64,000 nt of DNA from a virus. Where the stretch lies: the IMG/VR virus record IMGVR_UViG_3300043446_005562, positions 124,001 through 188,000 of that record; one strand, given 5' to 3'. A model generated the notes under the pieces. The model had not been told where the DNA came from. It saw nothing but the letters and a program-made list of their open reading frames with translations, and ran no database searches. The translations under genes were made by a program, and so were the position numbers. Below are positions 52,204 through 59,475 of this stretch, piece by piece; position 1 is the stretch's first letter; the number at the start of each line of letters is the position of its first letter.

Positions 52204-52659
52204 CTAGGAATAGGGATCAAGGTCCCGATTGGGAATATTCTTCCAGCGTTTTTCAGCATTACCGGTACCTCCTCTTGCAAGCTGAACCTCCTCAGCCGTG
52301 TCCTTTATGAATCTAAGAGCGCCCTCGTAATCGCCATCCGTTAACATATCATCAACCATGCCAGCGGCTGCCTCTGAAAGCTTGACCCTATAGACAACTG
52401 GATGGCGCTGATCATTAAATCTGCACCGCATTATCATCATGTTCAGGTTTCCACCAAACGCCTTTTTATCTGGGTCGTCCTTGCCGCTAACGTCGCTTAG
52501 ACCAAGACCGTGAAGTCTGTCCAGGTTCTGTGATCTAGCTAGGGAAGGTTCCTTGATAAAGGACTCTATGCCGTTACAGTCGGCGATACCGTAATACCAA
52601 TGAGATTCGCCAGTACCACGTGACTCGTTGAATGATTTGAATGAATTTGCGTACTTCAT
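52204..52659 (-). CDS. Putative internal head protein with capsid-targeting-like leader
   Basis: A 151-residue protein. The leader MKYANSFKSFNE fits the T4 type; its end is F-N-E, slightly off the I/L-x-E rule. The rest begins GESHWYYGIADCNGIESFIKE and contains conserved-looking turns (FGGNLNMMIMRCRFNDQRHPVVYRV) but no family I recognise. It has its own late promoter at 52682. Packaging into the head is inferred from the leader. Confidence 0.78.
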   Translation of the reverse strand: MKYANSFKSFNESRGTGESHWYYGIADCNGIESFIKEPSLARSQNLDRLHGLGLSDVSGKDDPDKKAFGGNLNMMIMRCRFNDQRHPVVYRVKLSEAAAGMVDDMLTDGDYEGALRFIKDTAEEVQLARGGTGNAEKRWKNIPNRDLDPYS

Positions 52660-52681
52660 AAGGTTAAAATTATTATACCTT

Positions 52682-52689
52682 TATTTATT
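52682..52689 (-). promoter_or_regulatory. T4-type late promoter of the 151-residue leader protein
   Basis: AATAAATA on the minus strand, 22 bases before the ATG at 52659. It is divergent from the CAP-protein promoter about 20 bases away. Confidence 0.65.
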
Positions 52690-52705
52690 CTGGTCAGGAT
52701 TACCC

Positions 52706-52728
52706 GTTTATGGTATAATATAATTAAG
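52706..52728 (+). promoter_or_regulatory. Promoter-like block shared by the two exported-protein genes
   Basis: The stretch GTTTATGGTATAATATAATTAAG-like lies directly before the CAP-protein gene and is nearly repeated at about 54479-54502 before the second exported protein (GTTTATAGGTATATTATAATT...). It contains TATAAT. The repeat in two separate places argues for a shared regulatory site. Confidence 0.55.
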
Positions 52729-52745
52729 ATTAAATGTTCAATTCT

Positions 52746-53297
52746 ATGAAAAAAATATTCATTCTACTAGTTTCATTATCATCTATCTTCACTACTAGCT
52801 TTGCTCAAAGTATTGAAAATGCAATTATCAAACAAATCAATCAACTAAGACTTCAAAAAGGCGGCCCAGATAGCGGATTATCGCCATTTGTTAGAAATTC
52901 TGCGCTGGATTCCGCGGCAATGTACCACGCACGATGGGTCGTTGCAAGTGGTCTTAGGAGTCATACTGAAACTCGAGAGGCTGGGTCAATAAAGCCTCTG
53001 CCTGGCTTTTGGGATAGATCTGCAAAATATGGTGCAACTTCAATTGCGGAAAATTTAATTCAATACTGTCAGTACGTCAAATCGGGCGAGACAGTTGATA
53101 CATTCAAGACTGCAACCGTTGCGTTTACTTCTTGGAAAAACTCGCCGGGTCACTTGGCTAATATGTTAATAACAATGCCCAAGCAGGTTCAGGCTAGAAT
53201 AGGTCTTGCGATTGTACCTTATTCTGATGGAAATTACTTTTGTATCGTAATGGTGGTTGGCGCAAATATTGATACAAATGGCCAATTAATTAAGTAG
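52746..53297 (+). CDS. Exported CAP (SCP/PR-1) domain protein
   Basis: A 183-residue protein starting at the Met of MKKIFILLVSLSS; an ATG four codons upstream (52734) is an alternative. A signal peptide (KK, hydrophobic core, then TTSFAQ) is followed by a CAP domain: IENAIIKQINQLRLQKG, ALDSAAMYHARWVV, GLRSHTET, TSIAENLIQY, SWKNSPGHLANMLI, RIGLAIVPY, FCIVMVVGAN. The usual CAP signature histidine, glutamate and SPGH are all visible. It should be secreted or periplasmic; phage function is unknown. It is a lone + gene among minus genes and overlaps the next gene tail to tail by eight bases. Confidence 0.9.
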   Translation: MKKIFILLVSLSSIFTTSFAQSIENAIIKQINQLRLQKGGPDSGLSPFVRNSALDSAAMYHARWVVASGLRSHTETREAGSIKPLPGFWDRSAKYGATSIAENLIQYCQYVKSGETVDTFKTATVAFTSWKNSPGHLANMLITMPKQVQARIGLAIVPYSDGNYFCIVMVVGANIDTNGQLIK

Positions 53298-54435
53298 TCT
53301 TTCCAGGAGAACACACCGACGAGATTGAGAAACTTGTTCCAGCAAGAGGTGAGAATACTCGAATTGTTAAATTGTCAAGATCAAAGCCTTTAGTTATCGC
53401 GAATGTAAAATTTACATTTTTTGCGCCCTGTTGATTTGGACCCGGCTGAACCTCAAATCTATTATTTACATATCCTCCATTTTTAGCCAGAGCAGTTTCG
53501 ACAGTCAATTTACCCCCGACTGCTGCAATCTCCTTGTTTATTGCATCCTTTAGGCCTGGACATTTTGCCGGATCATTCAATTCCTTTTCAAAATCTCTAT
53601 ATCGCGGGTCCGACGCATCGATTGTTGAATTTTTTCCAGTGGTCGCATCGTATACTGTTGTTCGAGTGGTTGATCCCAACCATGGGCTTAGGAATTCGGT
53701 TTCCTTATATTTAAAATACACCATATCCGGAACAGTCATTGGATCAAATGTTAAAGTTACAAGGTTTCCAACTGGGACGACCACAATCTGATCTTGATTG
53801 TATCCAACGTAATTGTTTGACTGATTCGCCTGGCCACCCTGTCGAGAGGCTGGCTTCATGTTGCACGTAATTTTTTGATTGTCCGGAATCGCATCGCCTG
53901 TTTGAGTTAGTGACATCGACACATATTGATATTTCTTGCGTTCTTCATCTGACGCATTTGCCTCACCTCCTGAATTTGGCCGAGAGACCTGTTTAATTTC
54001 AATCTTCTTTTTTAATTCTTCAGGTGAACAGCCTAGCCTTTCACAAAAATAAGAAACAGTAATTGACTCAAGCGTTTTTAATCTGGCTTGGCAAAGAGCC
54101 GCATTTCCATTGCCTGTGATTTGATAGCCGGCTGCCTGCAATTTAGCCTTAAGGTCTTGACCGAGTCCAAGTTTAGAAGTTGACGCAACCAGTGTAAGAG
54201 TGGTCTTTTGATTCAAGTATTTAGGGACGCGAATTAAACCAATAGGTTTATTCAAATCTGTTTTTAGTTGAGTCAGAGATGCTGCTGGAATGTCAGCTTG
54301 TTCATATTTACCTGATTCAAAATTAAAATTAAATTTTACTTCAGCACTCAAATCTCCAGGATTTGCTGCAGAAGAGTCTTCATTCAAAACATCCTTTAAA
54401 AATCCTAAAAAGTTTTTTATTATCGGGTCATTCAT
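53290..54435 (-). CDS. Protein of unknown function, possibly with capsid-targeting-like leader
   Basis: A 381-residue protein. The first 19 residues (MNDPIIKNFLGFLKDVLNE) resemble the leader family with a longer spacer and end in L-N-E before Asp. The body has one domain with an OmpA-like flavour (LKAKLQAAGYQITGNGNAALCQARLKTLESITVSYFCERLG), a Ser/Asn-rich linker and a beta-rich C-terminal domain. It has several cysteines. No family is recognised. Confidence 0.75.
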   Translation of the reverse strand: MNDPIIKNFLGFLKDVLNEDSSAANPGDLSAEVKFNFNFESGKYEQADIPAASLTQLKTDLNKPIGLIRVPKYLNQKTTLTLVASTSKLGLGQDLKAKLQAAGYQITGNGNAALCQARLKTLESITVSYFCERLGCSPEELKKKIEIKQVSRPNSGGEANASDEERKKYQYVSMSLTQTGDAIPDNQKITCNMKPASRQGGQANQSNNYVGYNQDQIVVVPVGNLVTLTFDPMTVPDMVYFKYKETEFLSPWLGSTTRTTVYDATTGKNSTIDASDPRYRDFEKELNDPAKCPGLKDAINKEIAAVGGKLTVETALAKNGGYVNNRFEVQPGPNQQGAKNVNFTFAITKGFDLDNLTIRVFSPLAGTSFSISSVCSPGKTT

Positions 54436-54457
54436 GATTGGCTTAGTATATTTGAAT

Positions 54458-54465
54458 TATTTATC
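54458..54465 (-). promoter_or_regulatory. T4-type late promoter of the 381-residue protein
   Basis: GATAAATA on the minus strand, 22 bases before the ATG at 54435. Confidence 0.65.
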
Positions 54466-54478
54466 TTGCCAGCTGACA

Positions 54479-54502
54479 AGTTTATAGGTATATTATAATT
54501 AA
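54479..54502 (+). promoter_or_regulatory. Promoter-like block, copy two
   Basis: Near-copy of the block at 52706-52728, here 20 bases before the ATG of the second exported protein. TATATTATAAT contains the likely -10 element. Confidence 0.55.
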
Positions 54503-54522
54503 GCAACTAAAAGCTATACGAT

Positions 54523-54966
54523 ATGAAAAAGTTAATGTTAATTGCACTAAGTCTCATAAGCCTAAACGCCGGAGCACAAAACCTTAAAAAGTTCTACAGA
54601 GTCGAATTAGACACAATCCAGCACATCAACTGGAGTCCAACCTTGACTCTTGATCAGGCACTGTCCCTGAATATGGTTAAGTACCCCTACTACTGGACCG
54701 ATCATGTGGTTTGGGAATTCGACCTTGTTAAAATGACCGCTACTTGGATCGGTGGTCCATCACAAAAAGTATTCACCATCCGCAAAGCCTCAAATCAGAA
54801 TGGAGTTTTAAGATTTGAAGTAGGTAATGAGAGCGCAACCGGCTGGGTGGATAGTTTCAAAACTCTCGCAAACGGTCAAATTCTATTAACTAGCGAAAAT
54901 GTTGATCTTGTGAATGGCATGAAGGACGGAAGCTTTACACGTAATGTCAAACTTACCAGCAAATAA
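54523..54966 (+). CDS. Exported protein of unknown function
   Basis: A 147-residue protein. MKKLMLIALSLISLNAGAQN is a signal peptide of Bacteroidota style with cleavage likely after GAQ. The mature part is beta-rich (VWEFDLVKMTATWIGGP, FTIRKASNQNGVLRFEVGNE) and has no cysteine. No family is recognised. Own promoter and a strong terminator make it an independent, moron-like unit. Confidence 0.85.
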   Translation: MKKLMLIALSLISLNAGAQNLKKFYRVELDTIQHINWSPTLTLDQALSLNMVKYPYYWTDHVVWEFDLVKMTATWIGGPSQKVFTIRKASNQNGVLRFEVGNESATGWVDSFKTLANGQILLTSENVDLVNGMKDGSFTRNVKLTSK

Positions 54967-54983
54967 TCAAAACAGGCTAAACG

Positions 54984-55015
54984 AAAAAAGGAGGACTTGA
55001 TCCTCCTTTTTTTTT
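54984..55015 (+). terminator. Rho-independent terminator after the exported protein
   Basis: A 12-pair stem (54984-54995 with 55001-55012) with a CTTGA loop runs into a long T tract. A-richness on the other side may also end the minus-strand gene to its right. Confidence 0.92.
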
Positions 55016-55031
55016 GTATAATTGAATACGG

Positions 55032-55637
55032 TTAAGCCGTTGCAAGATTCGATAAACCGGCCTTAGTCAATTGCTCCTTCCAAATTATTGGAAAATTCTT
55101 GTTCCACTCAGCAACTCGACCTTTTCTATCCAGCTTGTCGCTGTCATTTAAAACGGAATACATGTTCTTAAGAGCCGTAACTTCAAGATTGGTATCGCCG
55201 GCTGCTTGCATAGCGTTCATTTGTTCAAGCGAGTAGGCTTTTTTCCAACCCAGTTTTGCGTGAAGTTCTAATGCATCTTCCACCGAATCTAAAATCATTC
55301 TGCCGAACATTTTTTTACCTGGATTATTTGGATCATTGCTCACAACCGGCTGAGCCGCTTGACTAGGCATAATCTTTTTAAGAGCCGCTTGCATTGAGGC
55401 CTGATCTTTACTAGCGCCGGTGTCGGTAACGGATCCCTCAGTTGCGTCCCAATAGGCATACATGCTGTGTGCTTTATCATCAGCGAATGGATACTTATAG
55501 GCAACTCCATTTGATTTTAGAGTGTAACCCTCAGGTTTTGCGCCCGGACCAGAAGTGCCGGCTGTTGCTGCTGGATTTGTTGGTGCGGCCGCTGCTTCCT
55601 CGTTCAACCACTGTGTATAACCTTTAATAATTTTCAT
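55032..55637 (-). CDS. Putative internal head protein with Ala/Pro linker
   Basis: A 201-residue protein. The leader MKIIKGYTQWLNE ends in L-N-E. An Ala/Pro/Thr/Gly-rich linker (residues 14-36) follows, a design shared with the protein at 11714. The body begins KPEGYTLKSNGVAYKYPFADDKAHSMYAYWD and ends in helices (AEWNKNFPIIWKEQLTKAG). No family is recognised. It has its own late promoter. Confidence 0.8.
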   Translation of the reverse strand: MKIIKGYTQWLNEEAAAAPTNPAATAGTSGPGAKPEGYTLKSNGVAYKYPFADDKAHSMYAYWDATEGSVTDTGASKDQASMQAALKKIMPSQAAQPVVSNDPNNPGKKMFGRMILDSVEDALELHAKLGWKKAYSLEQMNAMQAAGDTNLEVTALKNMYSVLNDSDKLDRKGRVAEWNKNFPIIWKEQLTKAGLSNLATA

Positions 55638-55661
55638 AGAGTCTGTTTCTTTTTGTAATAT

Positions 55662-55669
55662 TATTTATC
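55662..55669 (-). promoter_or_regulatory. T4-type late promoter of the 201-residue leader protein
   Basis: GATAAATA on the minus strand, 24 bases before the ATG at 55637. Confidence 0.65.
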
Positions 55670-55674
55670 TCTGC

Positions 55675-56007
55675 CTAGTTGACAAGTCGTCTTTCCTGAA
55701 TACGGTTCCAGCGATTAAATCGATTCACAGCAAGGCCGGAAAACCATTTACTCCGCCTGTTCTCGTTAACCTGATCAATTTTTTCCAAATTATCAACGTA
55801 GAGACCAGGCACAGTCTGGATTCTTTCACCATGTAACTCGATAGGCGTGTCCAGCTCAATCTCAATTCGAAAAACACCGGGTTCATAGGCATGTTGGTAT
55901 ACCTCGCTAACGGTTGCAGTTGCACCGTCTATTTCTTGAAATAGTGCGTTTTGCATCTCTTCAGCTTCCGCTCTAACGATTACTCTGTCCCCGATTCTAA
56001 ATTTCAT
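55675..56007 (-). CDS. Small SH3/KOW-like protein of unknown function
   Basis: A 110-residue protein. KFRIGDRVIVRAEAEEMQNALFQEIDGATATVSEVY matches the beta-barrel pattern of SH3/KOW-type modules; the end is basic (NRRSKWFSGLAVNRFNRWNRIQERRL). Its start overlaps the stop of the next gene upstream by four bases. Function unknown. Confidence 0.72.
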   Translation of the reverse strand: MKFRIGDRVIVRAEAEEMQNALFQEIDGATATVSEVYQHAYEPGVFRIEIELDTPIELHGERIQTVPGLYVDNLEKIDQVNENRRSKWFSGLAVNRFNRWNRIQERRLVN

Positions 56008-56282
56008 ACTGGCAATTTTGTGATTTTTAAGGTTAACTCGCCTGACCCCTTAATTAGTCGGTGCCACTCGTGTCTATTAATATTTATTGCGTGATCTATT
56101 GCAAAAGGCAAGCGATCTTCAAGCTGAATTTGCCAGTCAGTTTCGCCGACCGGCTCAATGACTCTAGACTCATCGTCTCGGTGCCACATAAGCTCAATCG
56201 GATCCAGGGTCTCATCGAATGTTCGAATGACCTGATTTTGGGAAATTAGAGTTTCGGAGTAGGGTAGTTTTACGGAGACCAT
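56004..56282 (-). CDS. Small protein of unknown function
   Basis: A 92-residue protein from the ATG at 56282; an upstream TTG would add two codons. Contains ELMWHRDDESRVIEPVGETDWQIQ and NINRHEWHRLIKGSGELTLKI, a beta-strand-rich pattern with several His. No family is recognised. Start and stop overlap both neighbours, indicating a compact operon. Confidence 0.75.
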   Translation of the reverse strand: MVSVKLPYSETLISQNQVIRTFDETLDPIELMWHRDDESRVIEPVGETDWQIQLEDRLPFAIDHAININRHEWHRLIKGSGELTLKITKLPV

Positions 56283-56836
56283 TACCAAAATCCTGGGTAA
56301 GTTTTACCTCCCCATAGATGCGCGTAGCGGTTAATGCGACAGGCCCAATAACCCGCTTTGGTCTTGTCCTTTTTTTGACTGCACTGGTGTCTTGCAGCAA
56401 AAGAGGCTCTGGCCTTGGGATTGCTCACCTTTGCGGTCAACCCGCCGTGAACATCGCCAAATGAAATCTTTTTTACATTACCTGTTTTGGGATTCTTAAC
56501 GTAGACATGATACTTCTTTTCTCCACCGCGCTGTGGATATCCAAGCCTAACCTCCTTACCATGATACTTGGCCTCATTGAGCTCAAGCTCTTCGATTGGA
56601 AAGTCTAGCGGCACGATTTGACCCTCATAAAGATCAGTTTTACCCAAATCGGTCTCAATAAAAAGAATCTTATCGACACCGGTGAAATTCATTTCGCCAG
56701 CATCGAATCGGGTACGTGCCTCAACCAGCAGTTGAATATGAGCTTTGCTGCCGGGTCTAAAAATTGACTCGGTCACAGACATTCCTCGGTCGAGGTGATA
56801 CTGTAGATTCTCAGATATTAGGGTTGGATTTACCAT
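56282..56836 (-). CDS. Phage protein with DUF5872-type C-terminal domain
   Basis: A 184-residue protein. The C-terminal half (KKYHVYVKNPKTGNVKKISFGDVHGGLT, then ARASFAARHQCSQKKDKTKAGYWACRINRY) is the pattern of a conserved domain found in many T4-like and marine phages, with two Cys and several basic residues; I recall it as DUF5872. Function unknown. The N-terminal half (GMSVTESIFRPGSKAHIQLLVEAR) is less typical. It overlaps the next upstream gene by seven bases. Confidence 0.75.
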   Translation of the reverse strand: MVNPTLISENLQYHLDRGMSVTESIFRPGSKAHIQLLVEARTRFDAGEMNFTGVDKILFIETDLGKTDLYEGQIVPLDFPIEELELNEAKYHGKEVRLGYPQRGGEKKYHVYVKNPKTGNVKKISFGDVHGGLTAKVSNPKARASFAARHQCSQKKDKTKAGYWACRINRYAHLWGGKTYPGFW

Positions 56837-57279
56837 GCTTCATTCATTGGAACAATTTGACCGCCACACTCGCAAGTCATGTCTTCGTTGCACTCATAGG
56901 CTTCATAGGTCATATTACACTCATTACAAGTGTACGCGCCAGCCGATTCGTCAAGCTCATCACCAAATTTTTTGATTGGACCCTCGGCTCCAGCCTCAGG
57001 TGCTTCGGTCATTTCATTTATCAAGAAGTTTGCAACCTCCTCAATATCGTCCTTTGATGTTGCAATATGATCAGCTGCCCAGTCGTGACCATTGTGCAAT
57101 AGTTCATCAACTTTAGCTGGATCCATTTTTAACATGGCATCAACGTGACGTTTAATCGTTTCAAGATTACCAAAGAACATGTAGTGATCAGCTTCATGAT
57201 TGCCAGCTTGATCAACTTCAGGATTTGACATTTCTGGATCCTGTTCAAAGGCTTCAAATGTTTTTACTAGGTTTTTCAT
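56830..57279 (-). CDS. Zinc-ribbon protein with capsid-targeting-like leader
   Basis: A 149-residue protein. The start MKNLVKTFEAFEQD fits the leader family but lacks a clear I/L-x-E. The C-terminus holds a zinc-ribbon: YTCNECNMTYEAY then DMTCECGG (C-x2-C and C-x-C). The middle (HDWAADHIATSKDDIEEVANFLINEM) is helical and acidic. Function unknown; the zinc ribbon may bind nucleic acid or protein. Confidence 0.75.
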   Translation of the reverse strand: MKNLVKTFEAFEQDPEMSNPEVDQAGNHEADHYMFFGNLETIKRHVDAMLKMDPAKVDELLHNGHDWAADHIATSKDDIEEVANFLINEMTEAPEAGAEGPIKKFGDELDESAGAYTCNECNMTYEAYECNEDMTCECGGQIVPMNEAW

Positions 57280-57287
57280 CTATTCTA

Positions 57288-58799
57288 TTAGTTATTTTGG
57301 TTTATAAAATCTGAGAATTCCAAGATGTGACTTGTCTTCTTCTTTTTTTTCTTTTTGGTTGGATTAAAATTATCACCGGAACCCAGCGTAGTTGCGGTTG
57401 GCGGCGTGATTGGGCCCATAGCACCAATTGAGCCGGGCACTTGAATCGCCATGCCGGGTGCTGAGCCAGCCTCTTCAAAAGCCGCTTCCTTTTTAGTGTC
57501 CAACGCCGCTGTGCCGGGAATGAACATGCGACTTAGCGCATCCGCTTTCATCTCGCCCTCACGACCCTTTATCGCTTTACCGACAAGCTTGGCCGTGTTA
57601 TTTAGAGTTTTTGCGTATATGTTATGAATGTGTGAGCCAAAGTTAGCAAAGGCTTCGCCGGCTGGTGTCAGAGGCTTGCTTCCAGTTCCCAATAGAAAAT
57701 CCATTAATGATTGTAGACCTCTACGAAACTTCATTACTGCGCTCTCATCCGCGATCTGTTTGCCAGTCACAGGCAAAGAAACCTTTTCATAGAGTTTAAG
57801 TCGCTTGTTGAAATCAAAATGAATTCCCTTGGCCCTGTCCAGTTGCAGATCTTTGTTTTTCAACTTTGCAATCAGCGCAATCTCAGCCTTGTCCAGCATC
57901 TTTGATAATTCAGAAATGGTGTCCTCCTTGGATTGGCCCTGTAGAGCATTTATTTTTGCTCTGATTTGAGAAATTTCGGTTGTTAATTCCTTTTCGCTCT
58001 TGAAATCTGTGTACTTTAATTTGATAATTCTTTCCAGGACCTTGAGCTCTTCTCTGGAATAGGGTCTTTCGCCCATAAATCTTTCAAAGCGGTCTTCGCC
58101 GATCTGCTCCTTAACCTTGTCCTCGGTGTAGTCTTTTGCTCTGGCCAATTGATCCTTATCTTCATCGTTAAAGTCCTCAGTAATCTCATCTATTACGATC
58201 CATGAATCAATAATGTCTTCCGCAATCTGTTCCTTTTCTTGAGGGTCTTGACTCTTTTCGATTGAACTAAGATTTCTTTGATTTTGTTGAGCAGCCACCG
58301 TGATGAGAGTCACATAAGACTCCTGTAAGGTTCGCTGAACATCCTCAATCTTTTTTGAAATGTCTTCCGCCACTTTTTTAATCTGGGCGCTCTCCTTGGA
58401 TTTTAATTGACCGTATAGCTGATCCAATACGCTAATTCTCTTTGCGATTTGGCTCTGTTGAGCTGTCAAGCTCTTAAGTCTCTTCTTGTTTGCTTTACTG
58501 CCGCTGGCCAAAGCCTCTTTTATCTGATCGGTTATCTTTTGCAGGCGCTTCTTTGAATAGTCAAGATAGAACTCAACCGCCTGTTTGGTCTTGACAATAT
58601 CCGACTCTCTCCAAGAATCAACCTTGATTGATTTATCAATCATGCTGTCCAGGAATTTTTCCATTTCAGAGATTGCATTGAGCTGGTCTTGGGTCAATTG
58701 ATTAGAGTCCACATTGGGTTCTCCCGAGCTCGTCTGGATAAGATTTGCCTCGGTCAATAAATCTTCAATGTGCTTAAATCGTTTTACCTTTAGGAACAT
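57288..58799 (-). CDS. Coiled-coil virion protein with leader-like N-terminus and C-terminus
   Basis: A 503-residue protein. It opens KVKRFKHIEDLLTE (ending L-T-E before Ala) and closes, after a run of seven or more Lys, with ILEFSDFINQNN, which is leader-like at the C-terminal end. The body is long coiled coil with many Lys, Glu and Gln (about 30-330), then a Gly/Pro/Ala-rich tail. Size and helical content fit a prohead core or internal head protein. Not matched to a known family. Confidence 0.78.
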   Translation of the reverse strand: MFLKVKRFKHIEDLLTEANLIQTSSGEPNVDSNQLTQDQLNAISEMEKFLDSMIDKSIKVDSWRESDIVKTKQAVEFYLDYSKKRLQKITDQIKEALASGSKANKKRLKSLTAQQSQIAKRISVLDQLYGQLKSKESAQIKKVAEDISKKIEDVQRTLQESYVTLITVAAQQNQRNLSSIEKSQDPQEKEQIAEDIIDSWIVIDEITEDFNDEDKDQLARAKDYTEDKVKEQIGEDRFERFMGERPYSREELKVLERIIKLKYTDFKSEKELTTEISQIRAKINALQGQSKEDTISELSKMLDKAEIALIAKLKNKDLQLDRAKGIHFDFNKRLKLYEKVSLPVTGKQIADESAVMKFRRGLQSLMDFLLGTGSKPLTPAGEAFANFGSHIHNIYAKTLNNTAKLVGKAIKGREGEMKADALSRMFIPGTAALDTKKEAAFEEAGSAPGMAIQVPGSIGAMGPITPPTATTLGSGDNFNPTKKKKKKKTSHILEFSDFINQNN

Positions 58800-58804
58800 G
58801 TGAT

Positions 58805-59227
58805 TTACTTTTGTTGTAATAGATATTGAGTTTTATTGCTTAGGTCTAGAATCTCATCTACTAGATTATAGAGTTCAGAATCATCGTCCTTATCAAAGAT
58901 TTGTCTGAATGTTCCGCGTAGAGCGTCATTCACCAAGTCAAAGAAAACTGGCATTGCCATTTCATAATCATAGATCATGACAGCGGCTTCACCAAATTTA
59001 AGGTGTTGTGAACCGTATTTACCCGCGATTGCCTCAACCAGGGTGTCCATTTGATCAATGAAACCCTCATAGAACATGCCGAAATGACGATGTTCAGTAT
59101 CTAGGCCTGTTTGCCAGTGAATTATTTTTGCCTGATCGGCAATCTGCATTAACGAAAGCATGAAATAGCTGATTGTTGCTTTTTCTTGCATTTCTTGAGG
59201 TTCGGTTAAATCTTCCATTCCAAACAT
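58805..59227 (-). CDS. Dps/ferritin-like protein (DUF5856 type)
   Basis: A 140-residue four-helix protein. AKIIHWQTGLDTEHRHFGMFYEGFIDQMDTLVEAI corresponds to the Dps ferroxidase region (E. coli HW, then H-x3-D, then D-x3-E): IHW, HF..EG and DQMDTLVE align. The spacing between the first His pair differs by two residues. It may store iron or protect DNA; related small proteins are known in T4-like phages. Its stop lies five bases before the next gene. Confidence 0.68.
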   Translation of the reverse strand: MFGMEDLTEPQEMQEKATISYFMLSLMQIADQAKIIHWQTGLDTEHRHFGMFYEGFIDQMDTLVEAIAGKYGSQHLKFGEAAVMIYDYEMAMPVFFDLVNDALRGTFRQIFDKDDDSELYNLVDEILDLSNKTQYLLQQK

Positions 59228-59409
59228 TATGATTTACGTAATTTTTGTCTCTTTTCCCAAGAACTAAACGGGGTCACCCAGAAGTTTCTTTCTACCTTTT
59301 TTTGTAGATAATCATATACATCATTGCCTTCCGGATGCTGCATTATGGCATTTTTTAGGGGTTCTTTACCCTTACGCCAATTGTCAACGTTCTTGTGAGT
59401 CTTTTCCAT
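59227..59409 (-). CDS. Small basic protein of unknown function
   Basis: A 60-residue protein: MEKTHKNVDNWRKGKEPLKNAIMQHPEGNDVYDYLQ, then a basic C-terminus (SSWEKRQKLRKS). Its ATG follows a late promoter and its stop touches the Dps-like start, so it heads that operon. No family is recognised. Confidence 0.7.
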   Translation of the reverse strand: MEKTHKNVDNWRKGKEPLKNAIMQHPEGNDVYDYLQKKVERNFWVTPFSSWEKRQKLRKS

Positions 59410-59416
59410 ACTAGGT

Positions 59417-59424
59417 TATTTATT
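59417..59424 (-). promoter_or_regulatory. T4-type late promoter of the Dps-like operon
   Basis: AATAAATA on the minus strand, seven bases before the ATG at 59409. That spacing would make the message leaderless. Confidence 0.5.
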
Positions 59425-59430
59425 AAAGCA

Positions 59431-59457
59431 AGAAGGGCCGCTTTTGGCGACCCTTTC
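59431..59457 (-). terminator. Terminator after the fusion gene
   Basis: Stem with G-T wobble on the minus strand (59432-59441 with 59447-59456 approximately), GC-rich, with a short U-containing tail. It closes the 984-residue gene, whose last base is 59476, just before the late promoter of the next operon. Confidence 0.65.
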
Positions 59458-59475
59458 TAATAATGAGATTGGCTC

